Source: Erodium maritimum
Lineage: Eukaryota; Streptophyta; Magnoliopsida; Geraniales; Geraniaceae
Assembly (NCBI GenBank): GCA_963921825.1
Contig: OY997595.1
Location: forward strand, 16,237,228-16,301,227
DNA length: 64,000 bases
Direction of reading: 5' to 3'
Shown: positions 1 through 14,405 of the stretch, piece by piece
Numbering within the stretch: position 1 is the first letter of the stretch
How the letters are laid out: each line of letters begins with the position of its first letter
Program-made: the position numbers and the translations under genes
The notes under the pieces: model-generated
What the model was told of the DNA's origin: nothing
Database searches by the model: none
The model's input: the letters and a program-made list of their open reading frames with translations, nothing else

Positions 1-2870
1 GGAAAATAGCGGGCTTTCAGGACTCTGGTAACCAAAGTTTGCGGTCTAGGAATAAGGCCCCACGCTTGTTTCCCGAGTAACGCCGTATTAGATTCGTGGA
101 GGTGCCGAAATGACATCCATCCCATGTCCTTTGGCCGACACAACTTTTCCCAATCCTTCCAGATTAGCGGGTTTTGTGATTTCGCCCCACCAAAATCTAC
201 CCAACGCAATGTGTATACGGTTAATAATACTCTTCGGGACTCGGAAAACAGACATAACATACACTGGAAGGGCTGTGAGGACAATCGAATCATGACCTCT
301 CGACCTGTTGAGGAAAGGAGTTTGCCATTCCAGGACTAGATCTTGGCTATAATTCGATCGCCCACATAAGCCACTACCGTGTTTTGATCTCGGCCTATCA
401 TGTTGGGCACCCCTAAATACATAGAGGAGGTCGAGATCCCTGCAATGGATAGACTATCACAACATTCCTGACGACTGGCCGGTGTGGTATTGGAGCTGAA
501 CAGAATGGATGACTTGTCAAGATTTAAAGTCTGCCCAGATACCTGACCAAACGTTGGTAGGATGTCCCGAACCCGAGAAGCATCCGAAGATGTAGCTCTA
601 TAGAAGACATAACAGTCATCAGCAAAAAACATGTGGGTTACCTCCGGCGCTCCCCATGTTATTCGGACCCCCTAAATGTTGCATTCCAAGAGTAATGTTA
701 GGTCGTCCATACAAAACAGAAATAAATAGGGTGATAATAGGTTTCCCTGACGAATGCCTCTAGATGGAGTTATCCATGGGGTATGCCATACCCCAAATGA
801 AATCGAGTATGGGACCATGCGCATACAACATGCCAATAACGCTATCCAATCATCCGAGAACCTCGGTTCATGACTATGAGAAGGTAATCCCACTCCACTA
901 TGACGTACGCCTTACTCATATCCAATTTGAGAGTCATGTATCCCACCGCCCCCTACCTCTTCCGACGTAGATAGTGGATGATTTCAAATGAGATCAGGAC
1001 ATTATCCTGAATACATCGACCTGGAATGAATGCTCCTTGCGCCTCCGAGAAAACATGTTGCAAAAAAGACCGAAGTCGGTTAGCTAAGACTTTTGACAAT
1101 ATGCAGAAGATGACATAACAAAGTGCTATTGGTCAGAGATCAATAATGTGTTCCGAGACAGCTTCTTCGGGATGAATACCACGGTTGTGACGTTCAAGGT
1201 AGCGTCAAAGATACCAACATTTGTAACCCCCTGAATGAAGCGTATAACTCCCTCCGCCACGATTGGCCAATAGTGCTGATAAAATCGCGGGTTAAGCTCA
1301 TCCGGTCCCGAGGACATATCTGGCCCCATCTGAAGTACCGCTTCCGGGATCTCAATGCCAATCCAGGGGCCATCAATACTACATTCTGTGCCGGTGCAAT
1401 CCAAGACTGAAGTACAATCGAAAAATCACTCAGATTCGGAGAACTCGTGGCGAATAAGACCCGGAAGTTGTCAACAATTAGGTCCTTCATTCTGGTGTCC
1501 CAAGTGACCGATTGGCCCAGAGTATTCTGGAGAGAGACCACCGCATTTATCTTTCTCTGGTACGTCGTGGCTGCCTAAAAGAACTTGGTATTCCAGGCTT
1601 CCAGCCAGTGTTGTTTGGCTTTCTGGCGCCAAAAAGCTTCCTGGATACATAAGGCTCGTTCCTACTGAATATGAATTGCTTCCCACCGATTAACACCCGG
1701 GCGGTCCACCCGCCCATTTAACTCCGCAATTCGTCGCTGACACCATTTAATATGGTTAATGTTGTTCTTAAAATGTTGCTTACCCCACATGTCCAAAGTT
1801 GAGCCCACCGTTTTTATGACAACTCGCATCGGAGTCGTTGGATTCGTTTCCCCCTTTTCCTTAATGAGCCTTTCACAATCTGGATCCTGCGTCCATTGGG
1901 ACTAAAATCTGAATTTAAGGGTTGCTCGTTGCCACACATTGCGAGCTAGTGACAGAAGAAGAGGCCAGTTGTCAGACATCGTTGTACTTGTATTGCTCAA
2001 TACCAAGTTCGGAAGGGTGTAGTAGAATGGACTCAGGCCCAGCGCCCTATCCAGACGGGATTGGATTCTGGCATCGTATGTACGCCCCCGAGACCAGGTA
2101 AAGTGATGTCCAAAAAGAAGGACATCCACTAAATCAAGCTCATCCAACACGGTCCGTAAGTCAGTGATGAGGTACTAAGGATAAGACCTCCCTGTCGTTT
2201 CATCGTTCCCCAAGATACCATTAAAATCCCCAATCAAAACCCAATTAGACCGGGTTGTTGGTGCACTTGGCGTAGGAGATTCCAAGTTTGATGTCGAAGA
2301 TCCCGACGAGCTTCCCCATAGATTCCAGTTATCCGAAGGTCGTCGTAGCCATCGACTGCAACATCGGCATCAATGTGGTGATCGTCCCAACCCCTAATGC
2401 AGACGTCCACCCCTGTGACCCAAAATAGAGCCAAACCTCGTCCTAATAGCGATGTCAGGACACAATAATGACCCTTAAACCCCAATGAACGAGACAATAG
2501 TCGGCACTTATGCTCTCCCAAAATCGTCTCAGACAGGAACAAGATGTGGGGGCGGTGGTCTCGAAGGAGGTGACGGAATGCTGCTTATGAGTGCGAGTGC
2601 CCATTCCTTGACAGTTCCACCAAAGAACCCGGAAATCAGGTTTCTCAATTGGGGGGCGATGAGTCGTTCCAAACCCCGAACCCGGGTCTTCCCGGCGTTG
2701 ACATTGAAGAGGCGCGAGAACCAGTTGTGAAAACCTCGGTGTGAGGAGCTATAGATTGACCGGCGATGGATCCATCGAAGATCGCATCAGAGGAGGGGAC
2801 GAGGGGTTTTGGGATCACAGCAACGGGGAGCTCGAGTTTGTGGCATCGTGTTGAAAAGAAGGTTGCCACA
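1..2870 (-). mobile_element. Decayed L1-type LINE ORF2 (endonuclease + reverse transcriptase)
   Basis: Read on the minus strand, the fragments follow the order of a plant L1 ORF2. An endonuclease start with the WNCQG-type motif lies near 2620, followed by FLSET and further endonuclease blocks (about 2540-1900, including TWSRG and the SRLDRAL motif). RT blocks follow at 1404-1126 (GPDELNPRFYQHYWP, then VVFIPKK), 893-672 (GIRQGNLLSPYLFLFCMD) and 632-336 (the FADD catalytic box). The region from about 330 to 1 still reads as the post-RT segment, and the element runs off the window start. Stops and frameshifts break every domain, so it is dead. The ORF1-like part and the exact 5' end (somewhere before 3.3 kb) are not recognisable. 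Confidence 0.9.
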
Positions 2871-3640
2871 ATGATGAAGGATGATTGGACCGTGAGCGAG
2901 AGTGACGGCAGCGATGCGTCTGTGCTATGGGTGCCAAAACCTTATCAAAAAGAGAATTCATATGTTGTTTTGTGAACTACCTAATTGATTTGCTCGTGAA
3001 GATTAATCTTCTAAACTAATCTAATCTATTGTGTCACTTTCCTCTGCGAACACTCAACCTACCGCATAGTAAGATTTGGGCTAATCTTATATTTTAGGGC
3101 TTAGAAAATATCAAGATCTGGTTGGGATGGGCGGGTCGAGGGCCTCAGCAGGTACTTATTTATTTAGTTCTTATTCGGGATTGAAGCGATGAGTTGAGTC
3201 CTATTTTAATAACACAAATGTTCGGTGTCTTTCGAAATTAAAACGTCACCTGAGGGGCGAGGAGAAAACGACTGGAGAGGAGGGGAGAGAGACTTACAGG
3301 TGGGGGGGGAGAATGGTGACGGTGTTTCAGTTTTGGGTGAGGGGGACTTTCTATAAATTTAATTCTTATTTATACTTATTATTTTTTTTAAATAAAAACG
3401 TCATTTTAAAATAGAATTACAAGTACGGAAAATACACTATTTTTATAATATATTATTTAGATAAATATATTTATACAAATTAACTACCCATAAATGTTTG
3501 AGCTAGGCAAGGTTTAACAATCCAAGCAAGCATAATGGTCAAGAAAAGAAAACATTTTCAACAAACAAACAAAAAATTTAGAAGCAATAGCTTGTCACTA
3601 AAGACTCGTATATTTTGCTAACAAATATTTGTCCTAACAC
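2871..3640. other. Spacer without a recognisable gene
   Basis: Between the LINE and the RPL8 3' end I see no coding signal. 3240-3340 is G-rich and may be the worn 5' leader of the LINE (minus strand). 3355-3480 is AT-rich. Confidence 0.5.
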
Positions 3641-3756
3641 ATTAATGTAGCAACCTTAGTCTGTCAATGGAATGAAAACCATAGCGAGAAATGTTCAAGA
3701 TCACATGCATGACAATACAGGAAAATAAAATAGTGATAGCAACAGTGTTGCCTAAC

Positions 3757-5872
<2,116 letters not shown>

Positions 5873-5875
5873 TAC

Positions 5876-6674
5876 AAAGAACATCTGGTTTGGACAGTCA
5901 TGGAGTCTCATGCATTAATGAAGAATTGAGCTCAAAAAAAAAATCCACAACTCGGAAAAATGTAAGGTACAAAACTGGCAGAAGAAGTAACAACTTTAAA
6001 TAAATGGATAATTATCATTCCTAACCCCAACTTTAAGTTAAATTTATATCATCACTTTTCGTTTCAAATCATAACCTCAACTTTCGTTTTTTTTCAAAAC
6101 CTATCATTTACTGTTCGAATTAACGGAACAGTTAATTTGTTGGTCACGTGCACAGTAAAGTGATCCCATATTTCGAACTTATTCTCATTTTGTTTCCTTA
6201 AATCTACTACTTAAGTGTACGATTGTGAATCTGAATAGATTTAGGAAGGTATCAATGAGAAAGGGGGCAAGGGTAAAAATAGGAACCACTCGATCGTATG
6301 CCCTACTCATGTCGAGTTTCAGTGCCATAAAGTCATATTCTCCAAGGTGCGCCTGCGCAGGGCATGAATGGCCTCATAGAAGATGAATACATCGTCCTGG
6401 CTCGGCCCGAGACAAAAACTCATTGATTGGTGGATATAATCTAGTCCAAGAATGGTAATTATAAACCATTTACATTTCTTACTAATACTTGTATCAGTCT
6501 CTCAATATTCGTATTAGTTAAATAATCGAATTTACACTGAGAATGTCCGTTTACAATCTACTGTGCCCGTGACAACCGGATAAGTAACGTGGAACATTCG
6601 TTTTTCTAATGAGAAACCTCATCCAACTTCAAAATTTATTGGACTGAGAATCCTACGTGGCAAACGGAATTGGC
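5876..6674. other. Divergent intergenic region between RPL8 and XTH
   Basis: No gene seen. 6000-6190 is pyrimidine-rich and resembles one arm of a decayed repeat. A G-box core CACGTG is present near 6147. The segment must hold the distal promoter parts of both divergent genes. Confidence 0.5.
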
Positions 6675-6682
6675 TATAAAAA
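6675..6682 (+). promoter_or_regulatory. TATA box of the XTH gene
   Basis: TATAAAAA lies 77 bp upstream of the chosen XTH ATG. This would put transcription start near 6705-6710 and give a short 5' UTR. Confidence 0.7.
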
Positions 6683-6758
6683 GAGGCAATGTATCCCGTA
6701 AGTCCCAATGCAAGAAAGAGCATTTCATACACTCTCTGTTCTCTGTCTACATAAATCC

Positions 6759-8073
6759 ATGGCTGTTTTTGTGTTTGGTAGTTTGGTTTTGGGTTTATTT
6801 GTGTGTGTTGTAATGGTTAGCTCTGCTAAGTTTGATGAACTCTTCCACCCCAGCTGGGCCTTTGACCATTTTGCGCATCAAGGAGAGGTGCTCAGGCTCA
6901 AGCTTGACAACTTCTCTGGTAACTATTTGATCAAAAATTCATCTTTTCAATCCTATGCAACAAATGGGTCTCAATTGTAACAACCACTTTTGATACATCA
7001 GTTCATGTGTGTAAAATGGCTCTTGTGTGTTTTTGAACTGTGCTTGATCATTTTTACAATTATTCCAAATGAGTTGGTTGTGTAATATTAATAGGTGGAT
7101 TGGTGATTGCAGGAGCTGGGTTTGAATCAAAGAGCAAATACATGTTTGGGAGAGTGAAAATTGAGATGAAGCTTGTGGAGGGTGACTCTGCTGGGACTGT
7201 CACTGCTTTCTATGTATGTAACTAGTTTCACTTATGCAGATCCAATAGATATCATCCTTATCTTGTTACATTGATTGAATCTTCATCTTCCATGTCCAAC
7301 TGCATCACCTCTGATATTCATTTAGTTTGCAGCTACCTACTCTCCTTGCAAGTCTTGTGAATTTTCATTAATGATTTATTAAGTGTTGTGACACATATGT
7401 ATGTTGAATACGAGACAGATGTCATCAGATGGGCCAAGACACAATGAGTTTGATTTTGAGTTCCTCGGAAACAGCAGTGGTGAGCCTTACCTTGTCCAAA
7501 CAAATGTGTATGTGAATGGAGTTGGCAACAGAGAGCAGAGACTAAGCCTCTGGTTCGACCCCACCAAGGACTTCCATTCCTACTCCTTCCTCTGGAACCA
7601 CCGCCAACTTGTGTAAGCAACCACTCATTTGCGTAACATTCTATATATATAGATATGTAAAGATAGAGACATTTGATATGTGGTTATGGCAGATTTGTGG
7701 TGGATGAGACTCCGATCAGGGTTCACAGCAACATGGAGCGTAGGGGTGTGCCATTCCCAAAGGACCAAGCCATGGGGGTGTATAGCTCGATTTGGAATGC
7801 TGATGATTGGGCCACACAGGGAGGAAGGGTCAAGACCGACTGGAGACATGCCCCGTTCGTGGCCTCCTACAAGGGCTTTCAGATTGACGCCTGCGAGTTA
7901 ACTGTAGCAGCAGCAAGAGGTTGTGGTGGGATGAGCCTAAGCAGACTACATTGAGCTTGCACCAGAACCACCAGCTCTTGTGGGTTCGAGCCAACCACTT
8001 GGTCTATGACTATTGCACTGACAAAGCCAGGTTCCCGGTCACTCCTCTGGAATGCCTCCACCACCACCACTGA
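6759..8073 (+). CDS. XTH9: Xyloglucan endotransglucosylase/hydrolase, XTH9-like, last exon frameshifted
   Basis: Apoplastic GH16 enzyme that cuts and rejoins xyloglucan during wall growth. Exons are 6759-6918, 7113-7213, 7419-7612 and 7693-8073, all with GT-AG introns. The ATG at 6759 is chosen because [23 protein letters not shown] is a clear signal peptide; an in-frame ATG at 6708 would place 17 residues before it. The catalytic motif [11 protein letters not shown] is at about residues 95-105 (E97 nucleophile, E101 acid/base), followed by the N-glycosylation sequon NSS. Exon 4 begins normally and reaches QIDACE (to 7897), then continues one frame off as WWDEP (from 7924), [14 protein letters not shown] and [13 protein letters not shown], with a stop at 8071. 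About nine residues plus one base of the usual linker, including a conserved Cys, are missing. As written, translation leaves frame and stops at 7954. It is either a recent pseudogene or a local sequence error. Confidence 0.85.
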
Positions 8074-9270
8074 GACTTGAGACTGTGATATGTAACATGT
8101 ACTCCATGTTTGTTTCATAGTTTTTTTTATCTCATGCCACCTTGTACTTGTTTCTCCCACAATGTGTGATAGTTGATCACTATCAATAGTTACTGTGTTT
8201 TCTCAAGAGTTCCACTGCAAAACACACCACTTTATTTTTCTTCTTCCACTACTTGTGCTTAGAATTCAGAGCAAGCTACTGAATAGGAGGGTCCTGAGTC
8301 ACGGGACGATATAGGTGAGGGACCCTTTGGAGGAAAATTATGTTTGACAACAACAGAGTTAAAAATTGAGGTAAATAGACCAAGATAAAATGTTCACAAG
8401 TCTTCAAAATCTCTAACACATCGAGATAAGAACATTTTCACAGTAAAGTTATGAAAACTAATCTACGCTTTTGGGGGGCTCTATTTTCTCCTATGAAAAG
8501 AGGATAGAAAGAGGTTTGGGCCATAATGATTGGTAAGTTTTGTTCTTTCACAATAAATTTATTGTAGAGAAATGTGTAGCTTAACCTACAGTAAATACAA
8601 AGCATAGTTGATTAGATTAAGATGACTGAGTTGAGCAAGAGAATCACATTTGTATACCAATGTGGACCACAATGGAGAAATATATATCCGGACAAGTTTG
8701 AAATGGAGAATAAAGGGTTATTAGTGAAAGTGAGTGTGCATTGAGTTGAGTTCCTCTAGAGGGTACTGTAGGCTGGTGTTAGGAGTGAGTAGAGTTTCTG
8801 CAATGTGCCTATTTCATTTAATTCCATGTCAAATAATTCAAAAGCACAGATCCCATAAGAAGATGTTATGCTCATCTACTTATATGGACCACATCTTCAA
8901 TCATGTGAAGCAGATGAAGGGAGGGAGATAGGTGTCAATTTTGAGAATCTTCAATCATATTCATATCATTAGTTACCCATTTTATTCAAATACCCCTAAA
9001 TAGTAAATGGCTTCCTCTGCAAAATGGCCTGACCATCTCTTTATGGAAGTAATCTCAACTCTTGAGCACATCCTTGTTAGAAGGAGTATCGTTTGCGCGA
9101 GTTTATGTTATATCAAAATCAGATTCATGTCTACGTTTATTTTACTTTTCATTTCAATTTTTATTGTATCCATCTAAATGGTAAGTCACTGATACAATGT
9201 CGGATTATTTCAAATTCAATTTTCCTGTAAACAGTACACTTAGAAAACAATACTAAAAATCTATACAGTT
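8074..9270. other. Intergenic region downstream of XTH, no gene seen
   Basis: AT-rich sequence holding the XTH 3' UTR. A 65-codon ORF at 8734-8931 has no recognisable domain and is treated as chance. Confidence 0.5.
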
Positions 9271-9339
9271 TGAAATTAAAGTGCTTTGGTCATTGTGTCT
9301 TTCAGATGATTATTTTCACATTCGTTTTTAAGGTTTACT

Positions 9340-9872
9340 GTATTCGGGTGGGTATTACTCATCAGAACTGTCTTTGTTGCTAGCGTTGCTGGCCGCCGAC
9401 ATGTTAGTGTTCATTTTCCAATCCATGTGACAGGTTGATGATTCTAATGAGACGGGGTGTTCTAGAGGAGTGTTCTAATGTTAGTGTTCATTTTCCGTTG
9501 ATTGGTTTTTTGTCAATATCGTTTGTGCTTAAAGGTTAGAAAATCTGGGTTGAAGACATTTTCTTTAGTGCGCTTCATGATTGCAAAATCTGGGTGTTAG
9601 ACCTTCTTTTTATTTGGTTTGTTCTTCATGGTTGTAAAATCTGGTTTTAAACCTTCATTGTATGGTTTACTCCCATGTCTGGATGTCGAGGTTCCTTCTA
9701 GAAGAACGCTCTTTCATGTTTCAGGTTGTTCCCCTTGTTCGGATTGTCACAAGGTTGAGCTATTATGCTAGTGCTCTTCTTTCAGGTCTGTAGCTAGACC
9801 ATCATCATTGTATACTCCTCTTTTACCTCATGAGAGGTTTTAATTTAAATTTGCATTGTTGATAAAAAAAAA
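9340..9872 (+). mobile_element. 5'-truncated ORF-less retroposon (copy F)
   Basis: It contains the GCTGGCCGCCGAC box near 9390 that is also seen in copies A, B and E, and repeated AAATCTGG...TTAGACCTT motifs at 9540-9660. A hairpin CCTC-ATGA-GAGG (9826-9837) is followed by an A/T-rich stretch and a run of A (about 9865-9872). No ORF. The left edge is uncertain; a possible TSD core TTTGAAATT occurs at about 9270 and again after the tail. Confidence 0.7.
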
Positions 9873-10235
9873 CGAATTTGAAATTGTTTTTAAGAAACTA
9901 GATGACGAAATTAGAATGAAAAAAATTACAACGTTTATTAGCAAACTCATACATATAATCGTCACTTCAAATCATCTTTCATTAGCCTAAACCAATGTTT
10001 TCCTTTTGTTGAATAATGCAAGACATTCTTATTGACCTATCACATAATTGTCATCCAAAATTTGGTCATTGGACTGATCTCTGGTTCAATTTTCTTGGCA
10101 CCTCATATAAAATGTGTCAAAGTGTTTGATCATTTTGTTACACTCCAACTGATGACTTCTAATTTGTTTATGAGTACAAATTGGAATGACATAGGGCGTA
10201 GTGACTACGAAGTCCAAATATACGATATATGATGC
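9873..10235. other. Spacer between two retroposons, nothing recognised
   Basis: AT-rich; short ORFs only. Confidence 0.5.
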
Positions 10236-10239
10236 AATA

Positions 10240-11733
10240 GAGAGAGAGTGTGTGTGACCTCTCTCTAGAAACCCTAAATCATCCTCTCTTCTTCGCTCGC
10301 CGCCACACCCTCCTTCTCTCTGCCGGCGATCTCCTTCTATGGAGGTCGCTGGCAGACTCCTCCCTTGTTCCCTCTTCTTCCTCCTCTCGCTGACCACCTC
10401 TTCCCTTCACCTCCTCCCTTTGGCTCCTCGCCGGGTCTTTTCCTTCACACCTCGAGTAGCTCCAGTTCCTTATGGGAAGTCTTTCCCTTGGATTGAGCAG
10501 ATCTGAATCTCTCTCTCGTTGCGCCCTCACTTCTCTTCCCCCCATTCTGGCCCCCTCTCGCCTGTGTTCTTGCCTAGGTCAGAGGGTTCTCTCATCAGAT
10601 CTGGGCGTGAGAGGTCTTTCTCCTTCGCCTCTGGTGGGGATCGACTCAGTTCGTGGTTGATTTCTCTGACCATGGTGTAGTTTCGCTGGTTCGCGCTTGG
10701 GGAGGTAAGGTAAAACTGATTTTGGGTGTTTGTTCTCAGCAGAAATGCTGGTCCCCCCTTCTTTTAGGGCTTTTTCTCGGTCATGGCCGGAAAAGGATTA
10801 CCATGCCTGGTAATGGTGGATCGAGGACAAGCACTAGAAAATTGGTTTTTGTCTTTCTCTGTCCCGGGACAATCTGGATCTACCGGTTTCTGCTCACCCT
10901 GGTGGAGAAGGTGGAGTTTTCTTCAGAGTAAGGGCGGTGAAGACTCGTTGCTTTGGTGTGGGCTTCAACGGCAAGTAGCGGCCGTGGGACTTCTTTCCTA
11001 TCAAGGATCGTTGTGGTGTGAGTTGTTGTTGTCCCTGCTGAGTCTGGGTTGTGTGGCGCTCCTGCTCTGGCCTTTGTTGGCGATCGAGGTATGACTTCCT
11101 TCTCTTTCCTTTCATTTTTCTGGGTTATACCTTTCCTCCCCTCTCTTCTTCTTTTTTCAATGGGTTCCCTTCAACCCGACCAATTATTGGTTCGGCTCGT
11201 CGGTTTGGGGCTGTCCGCCGGCGAGTTCATTGGACATTCGTCCATTGGTTCCCATTGTATTAGTGGTTGAGAGTATGGGGTCTGGTTTTACCGGACTTGC
11301 TCTGCCGTTCGCGGTCCTGGCCGCCGGCAACTGAAAGTCCACACGCCTCTTGGGAGTGTGTTTCTTTTGAGCATGGGGTTAGGTTTGATTCAGTTTTTTT
11401 GTCTTGAGTCGGAGTCTCTCGGTTTTGGGTTAGCCTCCTCTTGCTTTCTTTGTAGTGTTTAATGGTTGATTTTGGGTTTTTAGACCTATTTATTCTAGGC
11501 TTATTGGTAGAAAAATCTGGTTTTTAGAACCTTTTCTTTGTTTTTGATCTGTCCTTGTTTCAATTCATTTCATTTAAGCCCCTGCGCGGGTTCTTGGTGT
11601 TGTTGGTTTTCCCTCAGTTTGTTGAGGATGTTCATGAGGTTCCGTTCAAAGGAACACTTTTCATTGTACTTCATCTCTGTTCTACTCTTCGTAGAGCAGT
11701 TTTTAATTTATGTTTTTGCTGATAAAAAAATAG
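10240..11733 (+). mobile_element. ORF-less retroposon (copy A), near full length
   Basis: The start is pyrimidine-rich (CTCTCTCTAGAAACCCTAAAT) and the following GCCGGCGATCTCC...GGAGGTCGCTGGC is clearly related to the start of copy D. The body is GC-rich with several AGATCTGG motifs and a CTGGCCGCCGGCAACTG box (about 11306). The 3' end has a CTAC-TCTTC-GTAG hairpin (11682-11694) followed about 28 nt later by GATAAAAAAA. The ORFs inside are short, overlapping and unrelated to known proteins, so I treat the element as non-coding. A target-site duplication is not clear; TATATGA occurs on both sides. Confidence 0.75.
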
Positions 11734-12140
11734 AGTATATGAATCGCAATGCAATCGAAAAACAACAAAATAAAACTAAAAGTAAAAAAGTGTAATGAAT
11801 TTTTATTTTCTATATTGTAGTCACATTAAGACCATAAGTTAATGACTAGTTAAAACCATAAATTTGTGATAATCTGACATATATTTGTCTTTGATACCGT
11901 ATGAATCTTAGAGAATTTAACTATGACATCGACAACTTGGTAAATTACCATAAATAAAAAGTTCTCCATATTGAAGAACTTGAACCTCTAATACTGTAAA
12001 AACCTAGACGTTTTGAGATCATAAACTTGCACTAATTGGAACCTTCGTGAACTCTAATAATATGTTCGATGGAATACGACCATGAATTAGGGATGACAAA
12101 ACGCCCCGCCTCTGACGAAGACTTGACGCCCCCCCCCCCC
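11734..12140. other. Spacer, nothing recognised
   Basis: AT-rich, with a run of 12 C at 12129-12140 at the edge of the neighbouring LTR. Confidence 0.5.
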
Positions 12141-12770
12141 TGCTAGGGGGAAATACCAAATAATAATAGATAAATGGTAAACAGCGGAATCAACAGACCA
12201 AATCACGAAACACAACGCACACAAAATTTTGGCGTGGAAAACCTTCTCAAGACGAGAAGTAAAAACCACGGGAACCTCTAGGCCTTTTAATCATCCACTA
12301 TCAACAATAACGGGTACAAAATCTCTTAAGACAAACTAGAGGCATACATAATATCTCAACACAATCTAGTGTTGGAACTAGCAACAAAGCACAAGAAAGA
12401 ATGAAATCTCACCAACTTAGTAGCATAACTTGCAGCTCGTGTATCTGAAAAAACGAACTGTTGAAATCCAAATTCCACTGTTCACTTTAAAGACCTATAT
12501 GTGTAGAAAATGCACTCCAAAAATAAGCTACATCGGATCTTGGATGAATCTCTGATCGGACTCTTGAAAGTGGCTGATCGGACAGAATTTCTGCAGAAAA
12601 TTCTGCACCTCTTCTCTTTTTCCTTCTCTCTCAATAATGGAGGCTTCTCTCACTCTTAGATCTGATTTCAAGTGGTTATATAACACTAGACACCCTAGCA
12701 TCTCCATTTGGGCTTAAGTGACCACAAGTGGACCTTGGGTTTTTTCCATTTAATGAAACCAAGCCCAACA
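12141..12770 (-). mobile_element. Copia-type 3' LTR
   Basis: On the minus strand it starts TGTTGGGCTTGG directly after a purine tract (GAGGAAGATT) and ends CTAGCA, giving TG...CA ends and 630 bp. It carries the GGTTTTCCACG...TTGTGTGC stretch typical of copia LTR ends. It lies immediately downstream of a copia RNase H fragment, which fixes it as the 3' LTR. Confidence 0.75.
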
Positions 12771-13018
12771 AATCTTCCTCGTTTCAATAAATAGAAGGCA
12801 TTGTCATTCCGGCAATCTTGCAACATACCTCAATCTTCTCCCGCGATAGTGGTACACATACCGGATCCATTCTCATCTGTGTGAACTTTCTCAGGTTCAA
12901 ACAACTTATCCTCAAGAGCATTTCTAAGCCAATAATAGCTCACATCAATATGTGTACCTCCATGATCCGGGACCGGACTCAATTGACCGTTCTCGACGGA
13001 GCAAGGGAATACCCCCAT
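12771..13018 (-). pseudogene. Copia polyprotein C-terminus (RNase H end)
   Basis: The 62-codon minus-strand fragment (13018-12830) reads SYYWLRNALEDKLFEPEKVHTDENGS, matching the final RNase H segment of copia Pol (the usual KIHTDKNxxDMLTK region). It is cut off upstream at about 13020 and breaks frame before the polypurine tract. Everything 5' of this point in the element is missing. Confidence 0.75.
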
Positions 13019-13959
13019 ATTTTTCTACTTAGTTGTTTGCTACATTTATAGTTGTTTTTTTATTTACATCTTGTTGAGGGTAGGACGTTGAAGTTATTTT
13101 TGGTCATTTAAGATGAAAATTAGACTTGTTCTACGGATCCAAGAACGCATAGTCACCTACGAAAGTCCCAAACACATTCTGAAACCCAACGTTTTTAACA
13201 CTGTGTATGTAACTATTAATTGATATGATTAATACAATTAGTCGTTGTCGGTTTAAAAAAAGAAACTATAAATAGGATTATTCATATGGGACCTCCTTGA
13301 ATCCTCTAAATATCCATATGGGTGAAAATAGGATTATTCATCTCTTTGGGCCTAGCTAAAAATAGAAATTCTAACCATACAACTCAGCCCAACCCAACAA
13401 AGCTCAAGTTGAGACCTGGGCTTGGAGAAAGATTCTGGACATCAAATGACTAATTAAGTAGTCAACATATCTGTCGCATCCAACAACGTGGGATCATATG
13501 CCAACGAGTCAACAACGACAAACAAATCTAGTTACAATCTCTTGTTTTTTTCATTTCGTAAAACAAAACATAGATCCGATCAATCTGATGCCAAATCCAT
13601 GAACATGTATAATAAAACAACGAAACAATTCAATTGTCCCATAAAACAATCGCACAGGGTTGACTTGTATTTTGACCCAACTAAATCTAACAAGTGGTGT
13701 GTTGTTGGTAGTAGTAGTAGCAATTATTAAAAATCCAATACCGTGTAACGGGTAGTAGTATTTAATTTGGACGTGAAGAAATGCGGTTGGAGACAGTTAA
13801 TTGTTAGCTATTATCTACCACCGCCCTTTAATCGCGGAGGAAGAACAGCACATACATTTTCTCCCAAACACCACCCATGGCATGGACCCCACCACCCGAC
13901 CAAACGAAAGACCATAAAGTAAAATAACACGGAAATGGAACTGAAGACCGTTGATTCCC
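13019..13959. other. Intergenic region, no gene seen
   Basis: AT-rich, no recognisable element; the right part must contain the promoter of the gene at 14049. Confidence 0.5.
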
Positions 13960-13961
13960 CT

Positions 13962-13970
13962 ATATATAAT
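13962..13970 (+). promoter_or_regulatory. TATA box of the 14049 gene
   Basis: TATATATAA-type sequence about 85 bp upstream of the ATG, in a plausible position for a short 5' UTR. Confidence 0.6.
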
Positions 13971-14048
13971 ATACACCCAAGCCTGAGCTAAGCTTCTACC
14001 TCAACTACAAGCAAAGATTCAGTTACAATACTCGACATTCTCTGCAAT

Positions 14049-14405
14049 ATGGGACTCAAGGTTGCTCTTTTTTGCTTACTTCTTCTGGTCGAGATCTCGG
14101 TGCTCCAAGCATTCGCTGACAAATCCGACAAGAGCCCATTTGGGTTTAAGGTTCAGACCAGCGGCGAGCGGCAATTATTGGCGTCGAGGATAGCGGACCA
14201 GCCTGTTTCCGGTGAGGAAGAGAAGGAGTCGGAGTCTTCTGAGGAGGCACTAGCTCCGGCGATTAGACGGCTGGGAAAGCATCACCCCGACAAATCCGTC
14301 GCTGGCGGAGGAGTGATCATCGGTGGCCTCGTCACCGCCATTTTCGCGGCCGTTTTCTGCTACCTTCGGGTCACCAGAAAGAGAGACGGTGTCACTGGTC
14401 ACTGA
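14049..14405 (+). CDS. Small secreted-type single-pass membrane protein, unknown function
   Basis: Intact 118-codon single-exon gene. Residues 1-23 form a signal peptide (KVALFCLLLLVEISVLQAFA). A short lumenal/apoplastic domain follows with an acidic Ser/Glu stretch at about 55-66. Residues 85-106 are one membrane span rich in Gly and Ala (VAGGGVIIGGLVTAIFAAVF), followed by a basic cytosolic tail RVTRKR. The layout is that of a type I membrane protein. The C-terminal half (HHPDKSVAGGGVIIGGL...) resembles unnamed plant transmembrane proteins I remember, but I cannot name a family or function. A TATA box upstream, clean codon structure and the signal peptide support a real gene. An arabinogalactan-like role is not supported, because there are few Pro or Hyp-type motifs. 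Confidence 0.8.
   Translation: MGLKVALFCLLLLVEISVLQAFADKSDKSPFGFKVQTSGERQLLASRIADQPVSGEEEKESESSEEALAPAIRRLGKHHPDKSVAGGGVIIGGLVTAIFAAVFCYLRVTRKRDGVTGH

Noticed and set aside
5990-6200. Possible half of a foldback element
   Set aside because: Only one arm-like stretch is visible; no inverted partner or TSD was found.
8734-8931. 65-codon ORF downstream of XTH
   Set aside because: No domain, no promoter signal, in AT-rich spacer sequence.
10279-11270. Several ORFs of 60-100 codons
   Set aside because: Pyrimidine-rich and GC-rich body of retroposon A; frames overlap and lack domains.
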